Source of the DNA: Nitrospiraceae bacterium
GTDB lineage: Bacteria > Nitrospirota > Thermodesulfovibrionia > Thermodesulfovibrionales > UBA6898
NCBI GenBank assembly: GCA_020347665.1
Contig: CP070737.1
Span: forward strand, 2,205,601-2,252,798
Direction: 5' to 3'
DNA length: 47,198 nucleotides
In this document: in pieces, positions 34,047-45,540 of the stretch
Position numbering within the stretch: the stretch's first letter is position 1
Layout: each line of letters opens with the position of its first letter
Program-made: the position numbers and the translations under genes
The notes under the pieces: model-generated
What the model was told of the DNA's origin: nothing
Seen by the model: only the letters and a program-made list of their open reading frames with translations
Databases searched by the model: none

Positions 34047-34170
34047 TGTATCATAGTCTGGACGCGCAGGAATCGTCATGAAATCTAAAAAATCATTTAA
34101 ATAAATATAGTTATGGCTTCTGACGTGTCATGCAGACCCGTGTCATAGTTTTTATTGGCCTTTCCTGTAA

Positions 34171-34977
34171 TCATGTCGGTGAGTATGCGTACAGGGGGTC
34201 TTCTCTACCTGCTTCAGCAAATCCTTTTGCCCGGAGAATACAGCTGTCACAAAGCCCGCATGGCTTAACTGCAGTGAGCATGCGTTTGGTTTCATCTTCT
34301 TGTTCAGTCGTTGTATCGTGCGTCTTTCCCTTTATTTTCTTCCCTCTTGATGGCTGGGGATCATAGCAGCTCCAGGTAAGGGCATAGTCAACGCCGAGAT
34401 CAGAACCTGTTTTTATAATTTGTGCCTTTGTCATTGCTATCAGTGGCGCTTCAATACGGAAATTTATTTTTCCTTCGACCGATGCCTTTGTCGCAAGATT
34501 GGCCATGTCTTCAAATGATCGGAGATACTCTGGTCTGCAGTCGGGATAGCCACTATAATCAATGCTGTTTGCGCCAATGAATATTGTCTGAGCCTCGAGA
34601 ACTTCTGCCCATGCGAGTGCAAAAGACAGGAAAATCGTATTACGTGCAGGAACATAGGTGACAGGAATTCCGGGATGGGACTTATGACGGTCGCGTGTCG
34701 ACTGTTGCCGGGTTCCTTTTTTGGGTACTGGAAACGCTGTGGTGAGTGCAGAACCACCTATCTCCGTAAGATCAAAGTGCACAATCAAATGCTTTACTAC
34801 GGCAAAGGCCTTGGCCAGAAGTTTGGCTGATTCGAGCTCACGAATGTGTCGCTGGTTATAATTAAAACTTATCGCATAAAGCTCATGGCCTTCGGACTGA
34901 GAAAGGGCAAGACATGATGCAGAATCGATACCCCCGCTGAGGAGTACGACGGCCCTGGATATTTCCGTAGTGCTCAT
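34171..34977 (-). CDS. queC: 7-cyano-7-deazaguanine synthase QueC with C-terminal insert
   Basis: 268 residues from the ATG of [19 protein letters not shown]. QueC converts CDG to preQ0 in queuosine synthesis. The PP-loop SGGIDS, '[20 protein letters not shown]', '[19 protein letters not shown]' and the zinc site 'WSCYDP ... [11 protein letters not shown]' are present. Between SCYDP and PCGLC there are about 33 residues, strongly charged ([17 protein letters not shown]), where most QueC proteins have only about 6. The start is two bases after the stop of the DUF4388 gene; an upstream in-frame extension lies inside that gene and was rejected. Confidence 0.93.
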   Translation of the reverse strand: MSTTEISRAVVLLSGGIDSASCLALSQSEGHELYAISFNYNQRHIRELESAKLLAKAFAVVKHLIVHFDLTEIGGSALTTAFPVPKKGTRQQSTRDRHKSHPGIPVTYVPARNTIFLSFALAWAEVLEAQTIFIGANSIDYSGYPDCRPEYLRSFEDMANLATKASVEGKINFRIEAPLIAMTKAQIIKTGSDLGVDYALTWSCYDPQPSRGKKIKGKTHDTTTEQEDETKRMLTAVKPCGLCDSCILRAKGFAEAGREDPLYAYSPT

Positions 34978-34979
34978 CT

Positions 34980-36029
34980 TCAGTAGATGTCGTCCGAAGA
35001 GCCTTCCCGGCCATCCGGGCCACGGCTTATAAGAGAATAAGAGTGTTCCCAAAAGGTATAAACATATGCGTTACCCCAGGGATCTTTCCGATTTGAAATA
35101 ACCTCGAGTGAATCTGGATAAGAAGCATGCTTTATCCGGTACAGATCGATCCGGTATCGTAAGTGTTCGATCATATTCGCAGCCTTAAACGAATTAGTCA
35201 GAGATTCGCTCTTAAGAAATAAGGAAGAAAACGAAATGACTACAGAAATAATAATAGCCGCGACAGGTAAGAATGCAGGAAGAACAGACTGCTTTTTTTC
35301 CTGTTTGAGAGCGGTCTCCTCAATTACCGGTTCAGTCATCGATTCTTCAATGAATCCTTTTTCTTTCAGAGAGACAAGTATGCCTGATACCGTAGCGCTG
35401 TCTTTCGTGCTTAAATCAATGATTGTACTTACATCATTATCACCGTCAACATATTGCAAAATGTCCGCTTCTTCCCGAGACAGCTGTGATGATGAGCCGC
35501 CTGCTCGGGCAAAGACAGTATCCAGGGAAAGCTTCTCCTGTAACAGTGACCATTCATCAAGTATCCTCATGCCTTCCATGAGAAGGTGCTGGGTATCCAG
35601 GGAAAAAGGAAAATCCTTGTCCGGGGGGATGCCCTGAGCTGAAAATTTGTATGTTCCCTGTTTCCAGCCGAAAACCTGATAGACGGTTTCAGTAGTCTGG
35701 TGCTGCAAAATTTCCAGCATTACCTCGTGTTTAACCATTTTCTTGCTCAAAAGGATATGTCCGATCTTTGATTTTGTGCGTTTCCGTTCTTCCAGTGCTG
35801 TTTTTAGATCATCCTGCGTTATATATCCCTTTTTAAGTAATATCGTGCCTACACGATACTTCTCCATTCTTTTCTTGGATTCAGCACCGGTAATATTTCC
35901 ATCGATAAAGAGCAGGCGAACTTTGTCGTCGATACTCTCAAGGATGAGTACCCCTGTTTTCTTCTGGAAATAAATGAGCTGGAAAATATCAGCGAGCCCA
36001 AAATCCTTTAATGAACCTTCTAGAGCCAT
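34980..36029 (-). CDS. DUF4388 protein with transmembrane helix and GspG-like C-terminal domain
   Basis: 349 residues. An N-terminal DUF4388/PATAN-like region (about 3-130: '[20 protein letters not shown]', '[20 protein letters not shown]', '[20 protein letters not shown]') is followed by a winged-helix-like stretch, one TM helix (about 252-272) and a C-terminal piece with '[20 protein letters not shown]' and '[20 protein letters not shown]', '[13 protein letters not shown]'. The last part matches the C-terminal calcium-binding half of type II secretion pseudopilin GspG. It overlaps the TPR gene by 10 bases. I infer a signalling or assembly protein linking cytosol to periplasm. Confidence 0.8.
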   Translation of the reverse strand: MALEGSLKDFGLADIFQLIYFQKKTGVLILESIDDKVRLLFIDGNITGAESKKRMEKYRVGTILLKKGYITQDDLKTALEERKRTKSKIGHILLSKKMVKHEVMLEILQHQTTETVYQVFGWKQGTYKFSAQGIPPDKDFPFSLDTQHLLMEGMRILDEWSLLQEKLSLDTVFARAGGSSSQLSREEADILQYVDGDNDVSTIIDLSTKDSATVSGILVSLKEKGFIEESMTEPVIEETALKQEKKQSVLPAFLPVAAIIISVVISFSSLFLKSESLTNSFKAANMIEHLRYRIDLYRIKHASYPDSLEVISNRKDPWGNAYVYTFWEHSYSLISRGPDGREGSSDDIY

Positions 36030-37690
36030 CCTTTAGCTATCCTCTTCCGTGTTATGAGATTAGATATGAAATATATGAGTATCGCACACAGAATCGCGAC
36101 AAACTCTACAAAACCACGAGAAAACTGAAGTATACCAGTCGAAAGAAAGATATTACATATCGGAACAAAAACAAAAAAGAGAAATGGCCAGAGAAAGAAA
36201 AATCCATGGAGAATTCTCCCTCTGAATATGAGCGCAGAACCGGGGAGCATAAAAGAAAGAATTTTCAGAAATGTGCTTCGCTTTTGCTGGATCTTTTGAA
36301 TGTGTTGGAGTCTTGATACTCTGTCTTTCACATCCAGCTCTTTAATCTTGACCAAAGACCGGTAACACTGCGAACACAGCTCTCTCCACTTAACCCGTTT
36401 TTCACATTCAGGACAAAGAATGGCATCGCATCTTCTGCACCGATACGCACGGTTTTTCAGGCTTCGATCAAGAAAGAAAAAGCTTGCCAATAGGCCTATA
36501 GAAATGAAGGTCATCAGAAAGACCGGGATGATCATAAGACCGAAGGTTGACGTTTCAGGAGTTTGATCAAAGACATATCTCCATAAGTCGTTAAACGTCA
36601 GTTGTTCGTCCACGACAAGTCGGTTCGGATGTCTGCCATACATCGTCCGATAGTCAGCTACTTTATTTCTATCGATCGCAACCGCAGATTGAAAGTATTC
36701 ATTCCCTTTTACAAAATCAAACGTTTCTCTTGATAGCTGTGAGAGATTGTAATACGCTGAAGACAGTTTTTCCATTTCGATAGCCTTGAAATAATAGTCT
36801 GTAGCTTCATCAAAACTGCTCAATCCAACGAAGACATTGCCAAGGTTTATGTGAGCCCTTGGGTCTCTTTTTAACTGGATAAGACGGTTATATACAGTAA
36901 TGGCTTCGCTATAATATCCTTCACGTTTCAGGGCAAGAGCATAGGAAAATATACCTTCAGGATCATCTGCATTTCTTAATGCCGATAGTGCATAATTATT
37001 CCCGGCAGATTCGTTGACTTGCACTATTGCCTTTATTGCACCCGATGACGAAACGTGAACAAAAAAAGTTGCTGTTTTAAATATCAGTGGCGATAACACC
37101 AGAATCGTAAGATAAAAATAAACAATCGACTTATCGAATTTTTTCATGTACAGCCCGAGTATGATTAACAAACCTGCACAGAGCAATAACGGACTCAATC
37201 CCGATAGAAGAATTAGAATGACGAGTATGAACATCTTGGACTTCTTCTCAAGGATATCATGAGAAATCAGAGACAGGTCAGTCATGAGCCGAATAATGGC
37301 AATACAGGCAATAGACAGGATGAACGAAAAGACCAAACTAAAAAAAAGGGATCCGGCCAAGGTAAAAGACCACCAGAAATTTCTTGAGTATGCAGCAATC
37401 CCTTCAAACAAATAATAGATGCTGTCTATTATTCTTTCGGGAGACAGAGACAGGTGAGCCTTTGACAGCTCAAAATAAACCGCGGGGAGATCGGGGGAAT
37501 ACAGCAGGGCTTTCTTCAGGAGATTATCTCTGAACGACGTCCTTACCTTTGATTCTTCTATCAGGAGATGGGAATGAATATTGGCATTCTTTATGCCGCT
37601 GTTGAGCTGGTGTTCATGGACTTCATCACCGAAAGAAAGCCAGGGAAAAACACATATCGCAAAGAGTATGAGCACGACAAGTTTTCTCAT
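36020..37690 (-). CDS. Polytopic membrane protein with TPRs and zinc ribbon
   Basis: 556 residues. A signal peptide (about 1-21), then several TM helices (around 110-135, 150-180, 188-208), tetratricopeptide-type repeats (about 235-335: 'DPEGIFSYALALKREGYYSE', 'RAHINLGNVFVGLSSFDEAT'), another TM (about 380-405), a double zinc knuckle (YRCRRCDAILCPECEKR and ELCSQCYRS), and two C-terminal TM helices. The order is typical of conserved Deltaproteobacteria/Nitrospirota proteins next to DUF4388 genes. Function unknown. It overlaps plsY by four bases (ATGA) and the DUF4388 gene by ten, so the three are coupled. Confidence 0.78.
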   Translation of the reverse strand: MRKLVVLILFAICVFPWLSFGDEVHEHQLNSGIKNANIHSHLLIEESKVRTSFRDNLLKKALLYSPDLPAVYFELSKAHLSLSPERIIDSIYYLFEGIAAYSRNFWWSFTLAGSLFFSLVFSFILSIACIAIIRLMTDLSLISHDILEKKSKMFILVILILLSGLSPLLLCAGLLIILGLYMKKFDKSIVYFYLTILVLSPLIFKTATFFVHVSSSGAIKAIVQVNESAGNNYALSALRNADDPEGIFSYALALKREGYYSEAITVYNRLIQLKRDPRAHINLGNVFVGLSSFDEATDYYFKAIEMEKLSSAYYNLSQLSRETFDFVKGNEYFQSAVAIDRNKVADYRTMYGRHPNRLVVDEQLTFNDLWRYVFDQTPETSTFGLMIIPVFLMTFISIGLLASFFFLDRSLKNRAYRCRRCDAILCPECEKRVKWRELCSQCYRSLVKIKELDVKDRVSRLQHIQKIQQKRSTFLKILSFMLPGSALIFRGRILHGFFFLWPFLFFVFVPICNIFLSTGILQFSRGFVEFVAILCAILIYFISNLITRKRIAKGWL

Positions 37691-38256
37691 TTCTTTTTCC
37701 CGATCTGATGCTCAGTTCCGTTTCGGAGACGGATCAGATTATCCTTGTGCCGAATAAAAATCATAATCGAAAGAAGAAAAGCTATGGGAAGCTTTTCTTT
37801 CGTGTCCAAAAACAGTATGCTAATTGGCAGAAACCCAAAAGACACCACTGCTCCAACTGAAGAATATCTCGTAATCATTAAAACCAACAGCCATATTATA
37901 ATAGTAAAAAGTGCTGTTTGTGGAGTATACAGTAACAACATACCAAAGCTTGTTGCAACTCCCTTCCCCCCCCTGAATTTCAGGAACAGAGAAAAATTGT
38001 GCCCCAAAACGGCACATAATCCTGTGATCCCCTGTGACAGGATATCTGCCTGAACGTGCTGTGCGATCAGGACAGATACGGCACCCTTACTCATATCTCC
38101 CACGAGCGTCAGAAACGCAAACCATTTTCCGGATGTTCGCAATACATTTGTGGCACCAATATTCCCGCTTCCTACCTTCTGGAGATCGATGCCGCGGCTT
38201 CTGGCAAGGAGCAGCCCGGTAGGAATAGAGCCCACGACAAAAGCCATGAGTATCAA
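37687..38256 (-). CDS. plsY: Acyl-phosphate--glycerol-3-phosphate acyltransferase
   Basis: About 190 residues with five or more TM helices and the three PlsY motifs: 'GSIPTGLLLARSRGIDLQKV', 'GSGNIGATNVLRTSGK', and 'LGHNFSLFLKFRGGKGVATS'. It makes lysophosphatidate, the first step in membrane phospholipid synthesis. The first in-frame TTG (38256) is 20 bases after a strong GGAGG, while a CTG at 38271 sits at ideal spacing and would add five hydrophobic residues in keeping with relatives, so the true start may be CTG. pgsA lies just upstream. Confidence 0.93.
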   Translation of the reverse strand: MILMAFVVGSIPTGLLLARSRGIDLQKVGSGNIGATNVLRTSGKWFAFLTLVGDMSKGAVSVLIAQHVQADILSQGITGLCAVLGHNFSLFLKFRGGKGVATSFGMLLLYTPQTALFTIIIWLLVLMITRYSSVGAVVSFGFLPISILFLDTKEKLPIAFLLSIMIFIRHKDNLIRLRNGTEHQIGKKK

Positions 38257-38267
38257 AATAAGTAATT

Positions 38268-38810
38268 TCAGAATGTCCTCCAGAATGATATCGTATATTT
38301 AATTCCTGAAACCACCGAAAGAATCAGGGCAAGCCAGATGAATATATACCCAACATCATAAAGATCAAACGGGAAAAAATCCAGAATACTTCCAGTGAGG
38401 ATCAGGCATAAAATTGCGGTTATCTGTGCAGTGGTCTTGAGTTTTCCTGCCATCTCGGCAGGTATAACGATATCCTTTGAAAGGGCGACGACCCGCAGCC
38501 CGGTAACAAGAAACTCCCTGACAATGAGGATAATAGCGATCCATACACCAAGGCGTTCCATGTCTACAAGAACTATAAGTGCTGAGATAACAAGGAATTT
38601 GTCAGCCAGCGGATCCATGATGATTCCGAATTTTGTTATCTGTCCTGAGCGGCGGGCAAGATAACCGTCAAGAAAATCGGTCATTGAAGCAATTCCGAAT
38701 ATCAGGGCACTGAGAACGGGATAGCGCTCAACGGTGAGTACAAAAAAAGGAATGAGAAAGATTCTGCTGAGCGTGAGGGATATCGGCAGATTAAGTTTTA
38801 AGATACCCAT
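38268..38810 (-). CDS. pgsA: CDP-diacylglycerol--glycerol-3-phosphate 3-phosphatidyltransferase
   Basis: 180 residues. The CDP-alcohol phosphotransferase signature is complete in DFLDGYLARR ... GIIMDPLADK (DG, AR, G, D, D). It makes phosphatidylglycerophosphate, precursor of phosphatidylglycerol and cardiolipin. The ATG (38810) lies inside the last codons of the ancestral kdsC frame, a 20-base overlap, so translation was probably coupled to kdsC; the TAG in kdsC could reduce this coupling. A TTG one codon earlier is possible. Confidence 0.94.
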   Translation of the reverse strand: MGILKLNLPISLTLSRIFLIPFFVLTVERYPVLSALIFGIASMTDFLDGYLARRSGQITKFGIIMDPLADKFLVISALIVLVDMERLGVWIAIILIVREFLVTGLRVVALSKDIVIPAEMAGKLKTTAQITAILCLILTGSILDFFPFDLYDVGYIFIWLALILSVVSGIKYTISFWRTF

Positions 38811-39330
38811 CAAGTATTACATGCCAGAGACCCTTTGCCTTCAGAATAAAATCTGTAACTTCTCTGACAGCTCCTCTGCCACCACCATTTTTAGTTATCA
38901 TGAGCGCATATTTTTTTGTTTCTTTATCTGCATCAGAAACTGCGATGGGCAAACCGACTTTGGTCATAATCGGTATATCAACGATATCGTCTCCGATGTA
39001 AGCGACCTCATTGTCAGACAGAGACTATTTCTTAATGAGCTTAGTATAGGCATCATGCTTATTCAAGCATTTTTGATAAACATCTGTTATGCCCAGTTCG
39101 CCTGCTCTTCGCTCAACAACTTTTGAAGAGCGGCCTGTTATCACCGCCACAGAACAACCTGCATGCTGAAGCATCTTGATGCCATGGCCGTCCCGGACAT
39201 GAAAGCATTTGTACTCGTTACCTTTGTTATCAAGTATTATCCCTCCGTCAGTCATTACCCCATCAACGTCGAGAATGACCAGCTTGATTTTTTTTGCCTT
39301 TCCTGAAAGAGATTTCTGCTTTCCCGTCAC
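38791..39330 (-). pseudogene. kdsC: KDO-8-phosphate phosphatase KdsC with in-frame TAG
   Basis: The frame from the GTG at 39330 to the TAA at 38791 encodes a complete KdsC of about 179 codons, interrupted only by TAG at codon 102 (39025-39027). Before it: DVDGVMTDGG (HAD motif I) and VITGRSS (motif II). After it, in the same frame: 'SLSDNEVAYIGDDIVDIPIM' (motif IV) and 'ITKNGGGRGAVREV'. There is no frameshift. The 101-residue product lacks motif IV and the tetramer tail and should be inactive. Position between kdsD and pgsA is the expected operon site. It may be a very young pseudogene, a recoded gene, or a sequence error. Confidence 0.9.
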
Positions 39331-39352
39331 GAATTCTTCGCCCTCTGTATCC

Positions 39353-40304
39353 TTATACTATTCCTTTCCTTAATATGTCATGAAGGTGAATGACCCCTAG
39401 AGCTCTCTTCTTGTCATCGGGAATTAATAGTGACGTTATGGAATGTTGCTCCATCACGGACAGGGCCTTGGTGGCCAGTTCGTCACGGGAAATTAATTTT
39501 GGATTTCTGGACATGACATCCTGAATGTCCATATCAAAAAAAGACTTCCCCCATTTTTCCACTCCCCGTCTGATATCTCCGTCTGTAATAATGCCCAGGA
39601 TTTTCTTTTCATTATCGGTGACAATCGTCATCCCGAGTCTTTTTGAAGAGATTTCTATAAGTGCCTCTGCCAAAGATGTGCTCATTGAAATTAATGGAAG
39701 ATCCTGTCCGGTATGCATGAGATCTTTTACTGTCGTCAAGAGTTTTTTTCCTAATGTTCCGCTTGGATGGTAACAGGCAAAGTCTTCCGCCTTAAACCCT
39801 CTTTTGATCAGGATTGCCACCGCAATAGCATCTCCCATTGCAAGAGCCGCCGTTGTCGAAGACGTAGGAACAAACCCTAATGGGCATGCCTCTTCTTTGA
39901 CAGAAACATCAAGCACGGCATCGGCTGCCTTGGAAAGGGTCGATTGTGCATGTCCGGTTAACACAATAAGTTTTACATTAAATCGCTTCAGGAACGGAAG
40001 GAGATTTATCACCTCTTCTGTTTCACCGCTGTTTGTTATTGCAATAATTACGTCATCAGACGTCACCATACCGAGATCGCCATGGCTTGCTTCTCCAGGA
40101 TGCATGAAGAACGCAGGAGTCCCGGTTGAAGAAAGAGTCGCGGCGATTTTCTTCCCAACAAGTCCTGATTTTCCCATGCCGGTAACGACAACTCTGCCCA
40201 TGCTTTTGTATAACAGGGTAACGGCTTTTTCAAAACTGCTGTCCAGTTTTTCTATAAGTCCGTTAACGGCATCAGCTTCTGTTTTCAGAACCTTTTTTGC
40301 TATG

Positions 40305-40321
<17 letters not shown>
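39353..40321 (-). CDS. kdsD: D-arabinose-5-phosphate isomerase
   Basis: 322 residues. N-terminal SIS domain ('GRVVVTGMGKSGLVGKKIAA', 'MHPGEASHGDLGMVTSDDVI', 'ITNSGETEEVINLL') followed by two CBS domains ('VKDLMHTGQDLPLISMSTSL', 'IQDVMSRNPKLISRDELATK'). It interconverts ribulose-5-phosphate and arabinose-5-phosphate, the first step of KDO synthesis. The 3' end is 22 bases from kdsC and the 5' end overlaps kdsA by 17 bases. Confidence 0.96.
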
Positions 40322-43617
<3,296 letters not shown>

Positions 43618-43629
43618 ATATTGCTATCC

Positions 43630-43658
43630 ATTATATAATAATCAGGAATAAATCTAAA
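43630..43658 (-). promoter_or_regulatory. Possible promoter for the kdsB operon
   Basis: On the minus strand TATAAT (43635-43630) lies 17 bases after TTTAGA (43658-43653). Transcription would begin only a few bases before the kdsB ATG, giving a near-leaderless mRNA; no Shine-Dalgarno is seen before kdsB, which is consistent. The 168-base divergent gap to the M50 gene holds no gene. Confidence 0.3.
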
Positions 43659-43785
43659 GCATAATATCATTTGACTTCTCGTAATACGATAGATGATACT
43701 ATTAAACCGTTGACCCGATACCATCGAACGTTTGCAGAATAATGCTAATTATCATAATAAAACGTTACTAGAGGATTAAACAATT

Positions 43786-44454
43786 TTGGATTCCTCCTCC
43801 CTTATACTAAAGATTGTTATGGCTGCAGTGCCAATCCTTATTGCAATCACATTCCATGAAGTTGCACATGGGTTTGTCGCGTACAGACTTGGTGATCCCA
43901 CGGCGAAGATGCTCGGCAGGCTTACCCTGAATCCGATAGTACACATTGATCTTATTGGTACCGTGCTGCTTCCGGCATTTCTCCTTATCTCGACACAGGG
44001 ACAGTTTGTTTTTGGATACGCAAAGCCGGTTCCGATTAACCCCATGAATTTCAGTAATCCCAGACGTGACATGGCTCTTTCTGCAGCTGCCGGCCCGATC
44101 ACAAATATCCTGCTTGCTCTGGCTAGCGTGATAATACTGAAATTGATTCTGGCTCCTTTGGCATCGCTGGCCCCAGAATTCTTGAGTAAGAGTTTATTTG
44201 TACCCTTAATCATGATATTTTATTCAAGCGCTGTCTATAATATTGTGCTCGCTGTGTTTAATATGATCCCTGTCCCCCCGCTTGACGGCGGAAGAGTTCT
44301 TACCGGACTACTCCCGACAAGACACGCAATCTCTTTCGAAAAAATTGAACAATATGGCTTTCTTATTGTTATCATACTGCTCATTACTGGTATTGCCCAG
44401 TCCATTATCTGGCCGGTTATTGCATTTTTTCTCAGACTTTTTCGTCTTTACTAA
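43786..44454 (+). CDS. Site-2 protease family (M50) membrane metalloprotease
   Basis: 222 residues, TTG start. A polytopic M50B protein with the zinc motif HEVAH in 'LIAITFHEVAHGFVAYRLGD' and the second site 'NMIPVPPLDGGRVLTGLLP'. It cleaves within or near the membrane; substrates are unknown. It is the short type without a PDZ domain. In many bacteria this gene precedes trpS and scpAB; trpS follows here by 8 bases. Confidence 0.93.
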   Translation: MDSSSLILKIVMAAVPILIAITFHEVAHGFVAYRLGDPTAKMLGRLTLNPIVHIDLIGTVLLPAFLLISTQGQFVFGYAKPVPINPMNFSNPRRDMALSAAAGPITNILLALASVIILKLILAPLASLAPEFLSKSLFVPLIMIFYSSAVYNIVLAVFNMIPVPPLDGGRVLTGLLPTRHAISFEKIEQYGFLIVIILLITGIAQSIIWPVIAFFLRLFRLY

Positions 44455-44462
44455 AGGAGACA

Positions 44463-45455
44463 ATGGCTAAACAAAGAGTATTGAGCGGCATGCAGTCAAG
44501 CGGAAAACTGCATCTCGGAAACCTCGTTGGTGCTCTTCAAAACTGGGTACATCTGCAGGACCGGTATGACTGTTATTACTTTATAGCAGACTGGCACGCG
44601 CTGACAACGGGGTATACTGACCCTTCAGCTCTACAGGAATCGGTCAGGGACCTTCTTGTTAATTTTCTTGCCGCGGGAATTGATCCGGACAAATCCACTA
44701 TCTTTATTCAGTCAAAGATGCCTGAACATGCGGAACTACACCTCCTCCTCTCGATGGTAACGCCCCTTGGGTGGCTTGAGCGGGTGCCGTCATACAAGGA
44801 GAAACAGCAGGAATTAAAGGACAGGGATCTTTCGACGTATGGTTTCCTGGGCTATCCTCTTCTTCAGACAGCAGACATTATCATGTACCGGGCCCACTAT
44901 GTCCCTGTGGGTATTGACCAGGTGCCGCACCTCGAGATTACGAGGGAGATTGTGCGGCGATTCAATTATCTCTACAAAGAAATTTTCCCGGAACCGGAAG
45001 CACTGCTTACCGAGTTTCCAAAGGTCCCCGGAGTGGACGGAAGAAAGATGTCAAAGAGTTATGACAATGCCATATATCTTTCCGATACACCAAAGGAAGT
45101 TGAGCGGAAACTCAAGACTATGACGACTGATCCGGCCAGGGTTAAACGAACAGATCCGGGAGATCCTGAGCGTTCTCCGGTATTCCAGCTTCATAAGATA
45201 TTTTCATCAAAGCAGGAGCAGGGTGAGGTCGCAGAAGGATGCCGTACTGCGGGCATAGGGTGCATTGACTGCAAAAAAGTCCTGATAAAAAATATATTCA
45301 TAGTCATGGAGCCGTTATGGAAGAAAAGGGAAGAACTCCTCCGGAACCCTGATCAGCTTCAGGAAATTATCAGAAAAGGGACAGATAAGGCTGGAAAGAC
45401 CGCCGGGGAGACCATGGGTTTGGTCAGAGATACTATGGGATTGTCTGCTTACTAA
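44463..45455 (+). CDS. trpS: Tryptophanyl-tRNA synthetase
   Basis: 330 residues. Class I signature in SGKLHLGNLVGAL (HIGH-like) and KMSKS in 'GVDGRKMSKSYDNAIYLSDT', plus 'YPLLQTADIIMYRAHYVPVG', 'IDQVPHLEITREIVRRFN'. AAAGGAG lies upstream of the ATG. It charges tRNA(Trp). The usual scpA/scpB partners of this cluster are absent, replaced by a convergent HD-GYP gene. Confidence 0.97.
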   Translation: MAKQRVLSGMQSSGKLHLGNLVGALQNWVHLQDRYDCYYFIADWHALTTGYTDPSALQESVRDLLVNFLAAGIDPDKSTIFIQSKMPEHAELHLLLSMVTPLGWLERVPSYKEKQQELKDRDLSTYGFLGYPLLQTADIIMYRAHYVPVGIDQVPHLEITREIVRRFNYLYKEIFPEPEALLTEFPKVPGVDGRKMSKSYDNAIYLSDTPKEVERKLKTMTTDPARVKRTDPGDPERSPVFQLHKIFSSKQEQGEVAEGCRTAGIGCIDCKKVLIKNIFIVMEPLWKKREELLRNPDQLQEIIRKGTDKAGKTAGETMGLVRDTMGLSAY

Positions 45456-45540
45456 CAACTGGCTTCAGGAATAGAAGGCATGTGCGGGTTGGCAAGCAGT
45501 ACTCAGCATGCTGAGCTTAGTATGCCAGTAAAATTATCCG

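Noticed and set aside
39025-39027. Pyrrolysine or programmed readthrough at the kdsC TAG
   Set aside because: No pyl gene or downstream structure is visible, and the Sec machinery in the window reads UGA, not UAG. A point mutation is the simpler reading.
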